Shown: in pieces, positions 9,992-21,581 of the stretch
Layout of the letters: each line of letters starts with the position of its first letter
How positions within the stretch are numbered: the stretch's first letter is position 1
DNA from: Galeopsis tetrahit
Taxonomy: Eukaryota; Streptophyta; Magnoliopsida; Lamiales; Lamiaceae
Direction: 5' to 3'
DNA: 64,000 nucleotides
Assembly (NCBI GenBank): GCA_963675135.1
Contig: OY776125.1
Location: forward strand, 43,120,513 to 43,184,512
The notes under the pieces: generated by a model
The model's database searches: none
Told to the model about the DNA's origin: nothing
What the model saw: only the letters and a program-made list of their open reading frames with translations
Position numbers and translations under genes: made by a program

Positions 9992-10994
9992 ACTACCGAG
10001 AGAGTGAAGAGTGTGTTGTGAGAGCTTTCAAAGGTTATAAGTTGGTATTGCCCTCTACTCTTATCGACTCGTGTCAGAATCCGTTAAAGTGGCCCGAGTC
10101 AAGTGACCGTCGACGGACACCAAAACCAAACAAATACTCTTTAATTATTTTTTCAAACAAGAATATAGGAGCATAAAATTAATTCCAATTTCCAACCCTC
10201 ACTCATTCGGTGAGGAAAGAAGATATATTTGTGAATTATGAGTATGAAGTGCAGGAAACATAAACAAAATTTCTCGTGGATGTAGAAATTGTATTGAATT
10301 ATAAATGGGGATAGATTTCAATTTCCACCTCTAATCATTGCAATTTGTGCATTGAAAGTCAGTTGACTACATTTATGAACAAATTTTGAATACTTATCTA
10401 CAATTTCATGGCTATAAAGAAATCGAGTGGCACATTAGCGAAATTTGATTTATCAAATATATATATATATATATATATATACACACGGTTTTGATATAGA
10501 ATCAGTCAATCAGATAGTGAGTTTCTCAGAGAACTCAAAGTCTAAAATATGTGTACATATTAAAGTGTACAATTAATTTATGACGATGGTTAATTTTATA
10601 AAAAGAAAATCACCATCAAAGTCTATATCATTACTTTTATATATCAATTTGGAACATAGAATGCAGTTGAAATCGCATATTTAATTATATTAAGAGGGTA
10701 TTTGTAAACTCTATAAATAATTTAAAAACACTTCTTAAAAGTAAATTAAAAATTGTAAGAAGGCGGCTTTAAAAAAAATAATTCTGAAAGTTGTTTGTAA
10801 GATTTGCAAACACCCCAAAAACCTTCTTTAAAAAATTGTTCCAGTTAAAATATACTTCCTCGTCACTTGGCCACATAAATGGCCAGTTAATACCCTCATG
10901 CGCGACCTGGGTTTTGAGTGGCAATGCGCGTCTGGCTTGCCGTTTGGCCATTGAACTTCATTCATTATATTTTATTTACAATTAATATATAATA
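9992..10994. other. Intergenic sequence, no gene seen
   Basis: AT-rich with an (AT)n then (AC)n microsatellite at about 10458-10486. No supported coding region or element boundary. Confidence 0.5.
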
Positions 10995-11259
10995 CTCCCT
11001 CCGTACAATTTCATTATTCTTACTTTTTTTTTGTTGTCCAATTTTATTATGCACGTACCCTTTTTTAAAACAATATTGTACTATTCATACTACTTTATCT
11101 CCACCCTCCTACTATCACTTATTTACCCACTTTGTCATTCACTTTATTCATAAACAATCATTTATTTATAAATGGACCCCACAATACCCTATCATATCCT
11201 CAATATTCATTAAAATTCGTGCCCGAAGAAGTGGGCATAATAAAATTGGACGGAGGGAG
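10995..11259. mobile_element. Stowaway-type MITE
   Basis: Begins ctccctccgtacaatttcat and ends ataaaattggacggagggag, flanked by TA on both sides (10993-10994 and 11260-11261). It is 265 bp long with no ORF. Confidence 0.88.
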
Positions 11260-11936
11260 TATATTTTATTTTCTATTTTCTCTTCTTCAATATATTTAAT
11301 TTAAATTTATTTATTATATAATTTTCAACACATACATGCTATTTTTTTTCTCAACATATAATTTAATTTTTTTCTTATTCAATTTAATAATATTTTTCAT
11401 TTTTCTTTAATATATTTTTTATTTTAATATTTTTATTAAATTTATAATTATTAATACATATATAAATTTAAAATAGTAAAAACACACATATAAATAAAAT
11501 TAGTAACATTCATATTCAACATTGAAATCAAACGATAGCTAATTAAAATGATTTTAAAATACATAAAAGTTTAATTAAAATTAAAATTTCAATAATATAA
11601 CATTAAAAATTCAAATGTATCAACCCTAAATCATACCATACCCATCATCATTTCAAAATACATAAAAGTTAAATAAAATTAAATACTTTAATATCCTAAA
11701 AATTAAATTTGATACCTCAACCCAACTCGATATAATATATATATCAAATCAAACTATAGTTAATAAAAATATTTCAAAATCCATATATATTTTAAATATT
11801 TTATAATAAAACCCTAAATTCATAAGTTAAAAATTAAATTTTACATTAACTTATATATATTCATTTGAATTTTAGATTTAAAAATAGTTTAACTATACAA
11901 TATATATTCATTTCAAATAAAATTATATTTTCACAT
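11260..11936. other. Very AT-rich intergenic sequence
   Basis: Low-complexity AT-rich DNA without a supported gene. It forms the target of the Copia element that starts at 11937. Confidence 0.5.
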
Positions 11937-13149
11937 TGTTGATGTTGTACTTGTGATGCTTATTTTGATCCAACACTCTTGGCAACTCTGTTTGTTGAGT
12001 GTTGTACAAAATATTCCATCACTTTGATTTGCCCTTTCTCCTAATACTAACTCCGATTTTAGATGTTGTTCTTAATGTCCTTGTATGCAGGATTGAAGAC
12101 GTGGAAGTTACCAGGTCAAGCGGTTGCATAAATACAAGGAGTGAGAAGTTAAGAGCATGCATGGTGGTTCCCACTTTTAAGGAGTTTGTGGAGGAGGTTA
12201 TAGATCATGTAAAATCTGATCTATGGAGGTTGCATGTAGTTAAAAATGTTGTCAATTAATAGAGGACTAATGCAACAATATGATAGATTGTTGTAGACCC
12301 AATCAACATATGTATCATACTTATTTCGTCTAGGAGATTATATGTATAGACATAAAAGCGAGGTAGTTTCATATAGTCAATTGAATTTAACAAACCTTTC
12401 TAAAAGGTGGTTGCTGATGTTGTACCGGTGATGTGCATAATGTTCCATCACTTTGGTCAACATCATAATTCACACTAACTCCGAATTTTCTATGTTGTGT
12501 GTAATGTTCCTTGTAGGCAGTTAGAAGACGTGGAATGTGTCCAGGTCATGCAGATTGCTTTTGGAGTGAGAAAACTACCACTACATGTAAGTTAAGAGGT
12601 TTCCTTAATTATAGGAGTTGGTGGGAAGTTCTCTTGATCATGCGTGTATGGTTGAGAGAGGTTGAAGTCTGATGAAAATTTATCTCCTATAAATAGAGGC
12701 AACCTCAACGCAATTAGAAGAGAAGAAAGAAGACACAATCCATTATAAGACTATCAAAAGCGTGGCGCTTCTAGTTTATGAAAATCTGTGTTTCTTCTCT
12801 CATTTCGTGTGATAGTATAATTGTAATCTCTATCAATTAGACTAGCACATTTGTTTGACTCTAGAAGTGTTTATGTTAGGCTAAGATTGAGAGGCAGTTT
12901 CATAAACTTTGTTTTAGATTCTTAGGGTTGTCAACACCTTGTAAAATTGGCATTTTCGTACCTCGAAGAGGTTTTTGGCTTTGTTTTACTAATTATATTT
13001 TAGTGAAACAGTATAGACTTATTTATAGTCTATACAAATTTTGAATATTCTATTGTTTCGTGCCTTTTATTTTCCGCTGCTTAAATGTTGTCTGGATAGT
13101 GCCAACACAACAGACAACACCTCTGATTTAGCAGGCACAAACACTTTCA
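11937..13149 (+). repeat. 5' LTR of the first Copia element
   Basis: A 1213-bp LTR with a TATA-like cctataaatagagg near 12698-12711. It is slightly shorter than its partner because of a small deletion near 12025, where the 3' LTR has ggtcaacatcataatt. Confidence 0.92.
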
Positions 13150-13150
13150 G

Positions 13151-13164
13151 TTGGTATCAGAGCC
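13151..13164 (+). promoter_or_regulatory. Primer binding site, initiator Met tRNA type
   Basis: ttggtatcagagcc lies one base after the 5' LTR. TGGTATCAGAGC is the usual plant Copia primer site. Confidence 0.85.
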
Positions 13165-13200
13165 AACTACTTGATACACTAAGTAGAGATTCTTCTTAGA

Positions 13201-15734
13201 GTGTATATTGCAATGGAATATTCGTTTTCTCCTGCACTTAGACGACCTTATATTGTGTACATCAAATATCTTGATGAACGAGCATGGAGGAGTATACTGA
13301 CTGACTGGATTCAACCACGGACTGAAGCTGATGATGATCCAAAATCTTATGCTTCTAATGTTGCATCAGATGTGCCAACATCTGCTACAACATTTGCCAC
13401 GTATCCATTATTTTCGATTACGAGTCTAAACTGTTTTAATGGATTTAATTATGATGAGACAGGTACTTCGAGAGAAAGTCACAACTGTGATTTGTCAAAG
13501 CTAGGTTATGCCTTAATGGTTGGTAAGACAAAAAGAACAGACATGAGTTACATTGGTATATCTTTTAAACCTTCTCATGATAAAAAAATCTATTGTGTTT
13601 GTTAAGGCAAAAGTAATGGATGGTTCTAATATTTCTGGTAAGACACAAATTATTGCTAGTAAGGTTGAAAAAGATTTTACATTCTATTACTGTTCTGAAA
13701 AATGTCATAAACGTCCATATTGTGCTAAACTGAAAAGAGATATGAATTCTTCTGAAAAGTTGTCTGAAATGACACATCATTCTAAACAACATTTACAGAA
13801 AACTGAATTCGTTTCAAAAACTTATATATCATGTAATGTTGTTCAAATGTCATTAAAAGCATGTGATTCTGATTTATGGTACTTTGATAGTGGATGTTCT
13901 AGACACATGACATGTCAACTTGAATTCTTATCTGATTATAATTCATATGATGGTGGAAATGTTACTTATGGAGGTGGTTCTAAAGGTAAAATTATTGGTA
14001 AGGGAATACTCAATGTTCCTGATTTTCCAAAGTTATCAAATGTTTTACATGTTGAAGGATTACTTACAAATTTGATTAGTATTAGTCAACTATGTGATAA
14101 TGATCTACATGTTAAGTTTGATAAATATTCTTGCTATATTCTAGATAGAAATTATGATTGTCTCATGACTGGAACTAGATCTGTTGACAATTATTACTTA
14201 CTTGAATCTAAAGATATATGCAATAGTGTTAAACTTGATGAGAATGTTCTTTGGCATCATAAACTTGGTCATGCTAATTATAGGCATATTAACAAATTGA
14301 TGAGATTAGGAGCCGTTACAGGTTTACCTAAACTTCAGTTGAGAAATACCAAAGTGTGTGATTCATGCCAAAAAGGTAAGCAGATGAACGTGTCTCACAA
14401 AATGTTGGGACATTGTTCAACAACACACTGCTTCGAACTTCTGTATATGGATCTAATGGGTCCAATGGAAACTGAGAGTATTGGTGGTAAGAGATATTTA
14501 TTAGTTGTGGTTGATAATTACTCAAGATACACTTGGATTGAATTTCTAAAAGAGAAATTTGAAACTTTTTTTACTTTCAAGATTCTTTATAAAAGATTCA
14601 AAACTGTTTTTAACTCTAAAGTTTGCAGAATTAGGTCTGACCATGGAAGAGAGTTTGAAAATAGTTCTTTTACTGAATTTTGTGAAAGTAAAGGTATCAT
14701 GCAATAGTTTTCTTCACCTAAAACTCCACAACAAAATGGTATTGTAGAAAAGAAAAATAGATCTCTTCAAGAAATGGCTAAAGTTATGCTTTTATCCAAA
14801 CAACTTTCTAAAAGATTTTGAGCTGAAGTTTTAAACACTGCATGCCATATTTCAAATAGAATCTATATTCGAACTGATTCCACTGAAACTCCTTATGAAA
14901 TTCTGAATAACAAAAAACCAACCTTGAAATACTTTCATGTGTTTGGTTGTGTATGTTACATTTAGAATGATAGAGATCAATTGCATAATTTTGATTCTAA
15001 AAGTGATAAAGGATTCTTTTTAGGCTATTCTCGAAATAGTAAAGCCTATAGAATTTACAATTTGAGAACACGTACTGTGCAAGAATGTGTAAATGTGGTA
15101 TTTGATGATGATGCTAGTTTTACAGGTCAATATCTTAAAGATGATATCTCTGATTTTGTTGAAATTTCAAAAAGTTCTGAGAATTCTGATCAAACTCAAA
15201 CTGTTGCTTCAGATGAGGCCACATCTGAGCAAACATCCTTTGAAAAATCAGAATTATCAGAAAATCTGTATGATTCTCAGAGAACTCCATCTACCAGAAT
15301 TTTGAAAGATCATCCATCAGACCAAATCATTGGAGAACTGAATATTGAAGTACAAACTAGAAGAAGATTGGGTATGAACACAAAAGATGTGGTAAGACCT
15401 ATATGCATGTCATCCATATGCAACAAGGTAAATCATGTGTGTTATCTATCATTCCCTGACTAAGCTTGAAAATATGAAAGAAGCTTTGAAAGGTGAATTT
15501 AAAATATTTTGTGATAATAAAAGTGTTGTTAATATATCTAAAAATCATGTGCAATATTCTTTGACAAAGCATATAAGTATTAGACCTCATTTTATTAGAG
15601 ATCTTGTTGAGAAGGAGATTGTGAAGTTGGAATACATTACTATCGAGAAACAACTTGCTGATATTTATGTAAAAGCCCTTGATGATAAGAGATTTTCATC
15701 CCTTCGAAAATCTCTTGGATTATGCCCTATCTGA
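13201..15734 (+). pseudogene. Copia gag-pol remnant
   Basis: A short gag relic (13201-13605, WRSILTDWIQPRTEADDD) precedes a pol frame from about 13553. Domains in order are protease (WYFDSGCSRHMT), GAG-pre-integrase (LWHHKLGHANYRHI, CDSCQKGKQ) and integrase (LLYMDLMGPM, VVVDNYSRYTW, IRSDHGREFEN). The usual PKTPQQNGIVEKKNR and the SH3-like FLGYSRNSKAYRIYN follow. TAG at 14705, TGA at 14819 and TAG at 14963 all interrupt the same frame, which otherwise runs to 15463. The sequence then jumps directly into the end of RNase H in another frame (FCDNKSVVNISKN, TKHISIRPHFIRDLVE), so the whole reverse transcriptase with YVDD is missing. It is not functional. Confidence 0.92.
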
Positions 15735-17855
15735 AAAATTCTGACTAAATGTTGTATCAAATGTGGAAACATTTGAGACAACATATGGAACGTCTATTAA
15801 ATTTTTTTGGATATTTTTCTGTGTTAGATTTTAAATAATTCTTCTGTGTAAATGTTATTTGAGTCTTAAAAAAAATTGTTGCAAAAATTTATGTTCTGGA
15901 CATACATCTCTTAAATGCAAAAAGGGGATCACAATTTAGATGCTTAAAAATCACTGAGTAACTATGGGACACAGAGCTCACTACTACGATGTTCTCTTTT
16001 CAAAAGGTGATTAAAAAAAATTGCATCAAATTATTCATATATCCATTGAGTAACTATGGGGCACGGAGTTTGCTACTACGATGCACTCTTTTCAAAAGAT
16101 GGATCAATGTGAAATTGTGAAAAAAAAAATATGTGCAACACAAATGAAGCAAATTCATGTAAAAACAGTGTTGAGATGTATGTGGGCCAACATTATGAGC
16201 AACATTGAAAATGACTCGAATTTCAGTTAACTTTACGAATTATTTATTTTCTGAATATTAGTTTAATTTTTCAAAATTATTGAATTGGATATTTCCAGGT
16301 CATTATTTTTATATTTATTGCATTTTTAGTATTTTATTTAATTTGGGCAGTTTTTAATTCCTTGTTTCTCTCCTACCAATTTCACACGATCACTTACATG
16401 TGAGAAGTTATTCATTTCACTTCCTATTTTTTCGAATTACTCCCATTATGTGTACAACTTCCAATTAATCTTCTCTACGCAAGTTCTTTTAATAAATTAA
16501 AATGTCTAGATATTTATATTGTTATTATATTCTATATCTTATGCATTGATTTTGAAGATATTATATGCAGTGGTATTTCACAGAGTATTGATTTTTCATC
16601 ACTGCATTTAAATTCAAAAGTGTTTAAATTTTCCAAACTTTGAATTGTTTATTTAATTCGAATCTAGTTTACATGTATTTAAAGGATGGAAAACACTTCA
16701 CCATTTGATCAAAGCTCAAATTCTCAAGCCTCCTCTTCCTCTGAAAATCGAACCCTCTAAACGTACTTACTTCAATGGAGATTTCCCTACGTGTTTCAGA
16801 AAATGTTGAAACGACACCGGGATCACCATACTTTATGATCAGTTCGATTGAGGTACCTATTCCAGAAACCGAAACCTCCACTGAAATTTCTTAAACGTCT
16901 ACCCATATGACATTTCAAACCTTAAGACATATGTTCTAAAATGCAAAGCATTCACCCTCCTACTGAAACCATGAACCTGAAATCACTCAAAACCCTACTG
17001 CTACTCAAAGTCTTCTGACTCTTCCTACAACAATGGCGATTTCACTGAATGTTTCTGAGAATGATGGAACAATCATGCCAGCATTACCGCAGTTCATGAT
17101 CTTCTAATATATATGTTTTTCCTTTCCACACCAACAGGGGGAGAAGCTGCATAAGATGCTGCACCTAATGCAAATTGTTGTAGATGAGAATTATCCTGCT
17201 TATTGAAAGGGGGAGTTTTACATCTATGGGGGAGTTTTGGAAAGATTATTTTTAGGGGGAGTTATTTTCAATGGTTCAAATTCACTTCGGTGTAACATTA
17301 CATTCTATTCTTGTTGTTTATTCTACACTGTTTATTATCTATTATTGCATCAGGTTTGTTGTTGTTGAAAGGCCAAATTGGGGGAGATTGTGGTGCCAAT
17401 GTTGTGAAAAATGTCACAACATATTATGCAACATCATCAATAATTCATCATTTCTTTCACAATCAACATTGATGGTGATAATCAAGAAATAAAAGCTATA
17501 TAAGAAAGTGATAAGACAGTAGCAGAAGATGCACAAGATGTTGATGTCATTAAGAGCATGCATGGAGACTAATGAAAGCATACATACTGGATAAGTTATG
17601 AAGTGTAGTGTTTTATTATTTTTGAACTATTTATGTTATTTCCTTTATTATTTTAGGATTTCAATTTTGTTATTTATTTCTATTTTTAATCTAAACACAT
17701 TGTTTTTAGTGTTTAGAGAAACACTTGTTACTTACATTTGACGATTACAATTTTATGTCATTTACTTGATGTAAACTTTGTATATTTCTACCTTGAATAT
17801 TTCTGTATGTTTAACATCAGAAGTGTTGTAGTAGAAAGGCCAAATTGAGGGAGAT
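15735..17855 (+). other. Non-coding 3' region of the first Copia element
   Basis: No convincing ORF. It holds a degenerate ~90-bp direct duplication (gagtaactatggg.cac..ag..t...tactacgatg at about 15955 and 16045). It also has two copies of a polypurine-like block, aaaggccaaattgggggagatt at about 17370 and aaaggccaaattgagggagatt at about 17836. The second block abuts the 3' LTR and is the likely plus-strand primer. Confidence 0.7.
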
Positions 17856-19080
17856 TGTTGATGTTGTACTTGTGATGCTTATTTTGATCCAACACTCTTG
17901 GCAACTATGTTTGTTGAGTGTTGTACAAAATGTTCCATCACTTTGGTCAACATCATAATTTGCCCTTTCTCCTAATACTAACTCCGATTTTGGATGTTGT
18001 TCTTAATGTCCTTGTATGCAGGATTGAAGACGTGGAAGTTACCAGGTCAAGCGGTTGCATAAATACAAGGAGTGAGAAGTTAAGAGCATGCATGGTGGTT
18101 CCCACTTTTAAGGAGTTTGTGGAGGAGGTTATAGATCATGTAAAATCTGATCTATGGAGGTTGCATGTAGTTAAAAACGTTGTCAATTAATAGAGGACTA
18201 ATGCAACAATATGATAGATTGTTGTAGACCCAATCAACATATGTATCATACTTATTTCGTCTATGAGATTATATGTATAGACCTAAAAGGGAGGTAGTTT
18301 CATATAGTCAATTGAATTTAACAAACCTTTCTAAAAGGTTGTTGTTGGTGTTGTACCGGTGATGTGCATAATGTTCCATCACTTTGGTCAACATCATAAT
18401 TCACACTAACTCTGGATTTTCTATGTTGTGTGTAATGTTCCTTGTAGGCAGTTAGAAGACGTGGAATGTGTTCAGGTCATGCAGATTGCCTTTGGAGTGA
18501 GAAAACTACCACTACATGGAAGTTAAGAGGTTTCCTTAATTATAGGTGTTGGTGGGAAGTTCTCTTGATCATGCGTGTATGGTTGAGAGAGGTTGAAGGC
18601 TGATGAAGATTTATCTCCTATAAATAGAGGCAGCCTCAACGCAATTAGCAGAGAAGAAAGAAGACACAATCCATTACAAGACTATCGAAAGCGTGGCGCT
18701 TCTAGTTTAGGAAAATCTGTGTTTCTTCTCTCATTTCGTGTGATAGTATAATTGTAATCTCTATCAATTAGACTAGCACATTTGTTTGAATCTAGAAGTG
18801 TTTATGTTAGGCTAAGATTGAGAGGCAGTTTCATAAACTTTGTTTAAGATTCTTAGGGTTGTCAACACCTTGTAAAATTGGCATTGCCGTACCTCGAAGA
18901 GGTTTTTGGCTTCGTTTTACTAATTATATTTTAGTGAAACAGTATAGACTTATTTATAGTCTATACAAATTTTGAATATTCTATTATTTCGTGTCTTTTA
19001 TTTTTCGTTGCTTAAATGTTGTCTGGATAGTGCCAACACAACAGACAACACCTCTGATTTCGCACGCACACACACTTTCA
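17856..19080 (+). repeat. 3' LTR of the first Copia element
   Basis: A 1225-bp LTR closely matching 11937-13149, ending ..cacactttca and followed by the CACAT duplication. Confidence 0.92.
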
Positions 19081-19304
19081 CACATTATAATCAATAACAT
19101 ATACTCCGTATATATATATTTTCATTTGTAATAAAATTATATTTTCACATTCTGTAATATATATATATATATTAATTTAAAATAAAATTTTGTGAGGGTT
19201 GTTTTTTCTTTGCTAATTAACGAGGGCAAATAAAAAACCTCACTTAATTCCCAAAATTTAGTTTCTCGTTAAATATTCCGTTATTTCGAGTTAATTTTTT
19301 CTTT

Positions 19305-21100
19305 CCTTTTAGTGTTTTAGGGTGAAAGTTATTAGAAGTACTATATTATTTTTAGTGCGCCGATCGAAGATTATAAATCATGACAAGAAATTGTATGACG
19401 ATATCGTACATTAAAAAGTTCTCTCATATGCATCACATATACATGGCATGGCATGATTTGTGATCTTATAAATTACTTGAAACATGTTCAAAAATAAAAT
19501 GAAATGTAAATTTTAAAGTAAAACTCTGTCTCATTCAGAAAACTGTGATACTCTCGTAAATCATGCATGCAATTAATAAAATAACAAAAGCGCATGAAGA
19601 CAAGGATACATTGGAACAATGGAAAAATGTACATCCGTCGACACGCTACCTAGTACTATATATCATCAATATTTGTAATCAACACATGTGCTACACTTAA
19701 TTTTAAGCAATATATACACTACATTGAATAAAATATCAAAATATAGATTTTTTTCTTTTTGGGTAGGTCTCATGTAGAATTGGTTTTTTATAAGATATTG
19801 AGTTGATCAAGTCAACGGTCGATAACCGTTTTCTAGCTTCTTTTTTTTTCTCGATTTTTTAAACTTTTCAATTGTAGTAAATTCCACTTTTTAAAATAAT
19901 ATTTTCAGTTATATTGACGTACATTTTTTGGTAATGTTATATTGCATATTTTAGTTATATAGATGTGCATTTTTTAGTAATATTGTGTTCAGTTATAATA
20001 ATTTACACTTTTCATTAAATATTGTGTTGCACTTTTCAATTATAGCGACTTACACTTTTTATTAAAAAAAATGAGTTACACTTTTCAGTAATATTGTATT
20101 GCACTTTTTAGTTATAACGATTTACACTTTTCAACAAACACGTTTTCAGAAAAAAAAAAAAAAAAAAAAAGTTGATTCCTTTAAGGGCATGAAGACAAGG
20201 ATACAATAGAAATGTACATCCGTCGACACGCTAGCTAGTATATATCATCAATATTTGTAATCAACACATGTGCTACACTTAATTTTAAGCAATATATACA
20301 CTACATTGAATAAAATATCAAAATATAGATTTTTTCTTTTTGGGTAGGTCTAATGTAGAATTCATTTTTTATAAGAAATTGAGTTGATCAAGTCAACGGT
20401 TAATGACCGTTTTCTAGCTTTTTTTTTCTGATTTTTTAAACTTTTCAATTGTAGTGAATTCCACTTTTCAAAATAATATTTTTAGTTATATTGACGTACT
20501 TTTTTTGGTAATGTTATATTGCATATTTTAGTTATATAGATGTGCATTTTTCAGTAATATTGTGTTGCAAATAACTTATACGGAGTACTTTTTATTAAAT
20601 ATTGTGTTGCACTTTTCAATTATAGTGACTTACACTTTTTAATTAAAAAAATGAGTTACACTTTCCAGTAATATTGTATTGCATTTTTTAGTAATAACGT
20701 TTTACACTTTTCAATATACACATTTTCAGGAAAAAAAAATTGATTCTTTATAAGAAATCGAATCTATACGAGACTAATTTTTTTTTTTTATCGTAAACCG
20801 ACCAAAACGATACTGCACCTAGTTTAACTTTAATCGAACATGCAAAATTAGTCAACACTTAGCCTAGTTATATTTTTTCCAGAAAAAGAAATACTAACAT
20901 ATTTATATATTTTACGACAAAGAATATATATATATATATATGAGTTTGTAGGCATGGTGGCACAATCATCAAACGAATAGCCACGTACCATTCACAAAGC
21001 CACATAAATTAATTCTATACTTAAAAATGGCAACTAAATTCTTTCAAAACTTAATACTCCCCGGCCAGTTAATTCTCATATAGTTTAAAGAGGTTAAAGA
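19305..21100. repeat. Segmental repeat copy 1
   Basis: Matches 27655-27691 plus 29317-29452 plus 31139-31690 in the same orientation. Landmarks are tttagtgttttagggtgaaag, gattataaatcat.a.aagaaattg, the gcatgaagacaaggatacattgg block and ctgcacctagtttaacttta. In this copy the sites that are interrupted in copy 2 are uninterrupted, so it serves as the empty-site reference. Confidence 0.82.
19592..20770. repeat. ~590-bp tandem duplication with an internal motif array
   Basis: The stretch from gcatgaagacaaggata at 19592 recurs from 20187. Anchors such as acatccgtcgacacgct are 585 bp apart (19631 and 20216). Inside each unit a motif of the type tgcacttttcaattatag..gacttacactttt recurs about four times with drift (about 19860-20140 and 20450-20720). 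No ORF. Confidence 0.82.
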
Positions 21101-21201
21101 GGCAACCTTCACTAGCTAGTGCATTCTTCAACATTTTCCACCCAAAAATATGAATTTTTGGCGGAACTTTCAGGTGCCAAATACTCTTATAAATTGCTTT
21201 A

Positions 21202-21549
21202 CTAGTAATTTGGCTTGAAGCGCCCGGCTTGTCCAAATGAATTCCTAAAGATTTTTTTTAGCAACAAGGCATAACTTGATGCAACAGAATATTGTCCAGT
21301 CATGTTCCCTGAACAAAATCTATGATCTTCTAGTTCAGTACCATGCAATGGTGTATTAAGAATCGCGCTTGCTTCATGAGGAAAGAAAGCTTGTTTTACC
21401 AGGTTCTCATTCCATGTGTAGTCCTCTGTAATATACCTGCTAACTGTGGATACGTTGGCCATTCGTGATGCTATCCTACCGGCAAGCAAATTTTTAATCC
21501 GACAATCCTTGAAAATATGCACCCCCTTACCGTTACCTATTCTCCATCT
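21202..21549 (-). pseudogene. LINE C-terminal zf-RVT-region fragment
   Basis: RWRIGNGKGVHIFKDCRI, then WNENLVKQAFFPHEASAILNTP and GQYSVASSYALLL are typical of the region after reverse transcriptase in plant LINE ORF2. It follows directly, and in frame, on the truncated Copia polyprotein, so one open frame (21202-21660) is a Copia-LINE chimera created by the deletion junction at about 21550. Confidence 0.82.
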
Positions 21550-21581
21550 ATTAGGCTCAATATCAGAGGAAACAATGGAGG

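Larger units (their letters stand above)
11937..19080 (+). mobile_element. Decayed Copia LTR retrotransposon lacking RT
   Basis: A complete 7.1-kb insertion with TG...CA LTRs and a perfect 5-bp target duplication CACAT (11932-11936 and 19081-19085). The initiator-Met primer site tggtatcagagcc follows the 5' LTR. The interior keeps a gag remnant, protease, GAG-pre-integrase, integrase and an RNase H tail. The reverse transcriptase has been deleted and the frame has three nonsense codons. A non-coding stretch of about 2.1 kb separates pol from the 3' LTR, as in SIRE/Maximus-type elements. Confidence 0.93.

Noticed and set aside
11999..12259. ORF of 86 codons, also found at 17918-18190
   Set aside because: Both copies lie inside the LTRs of the same Copia element, so the similarity follows from LTR identity and not from a gene family.
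13151..13164. Real initiator-Met tRNA gene fragment
   Set aside because: It is a primer binding site complementary to the tRNA end and lies directly after an LTR.
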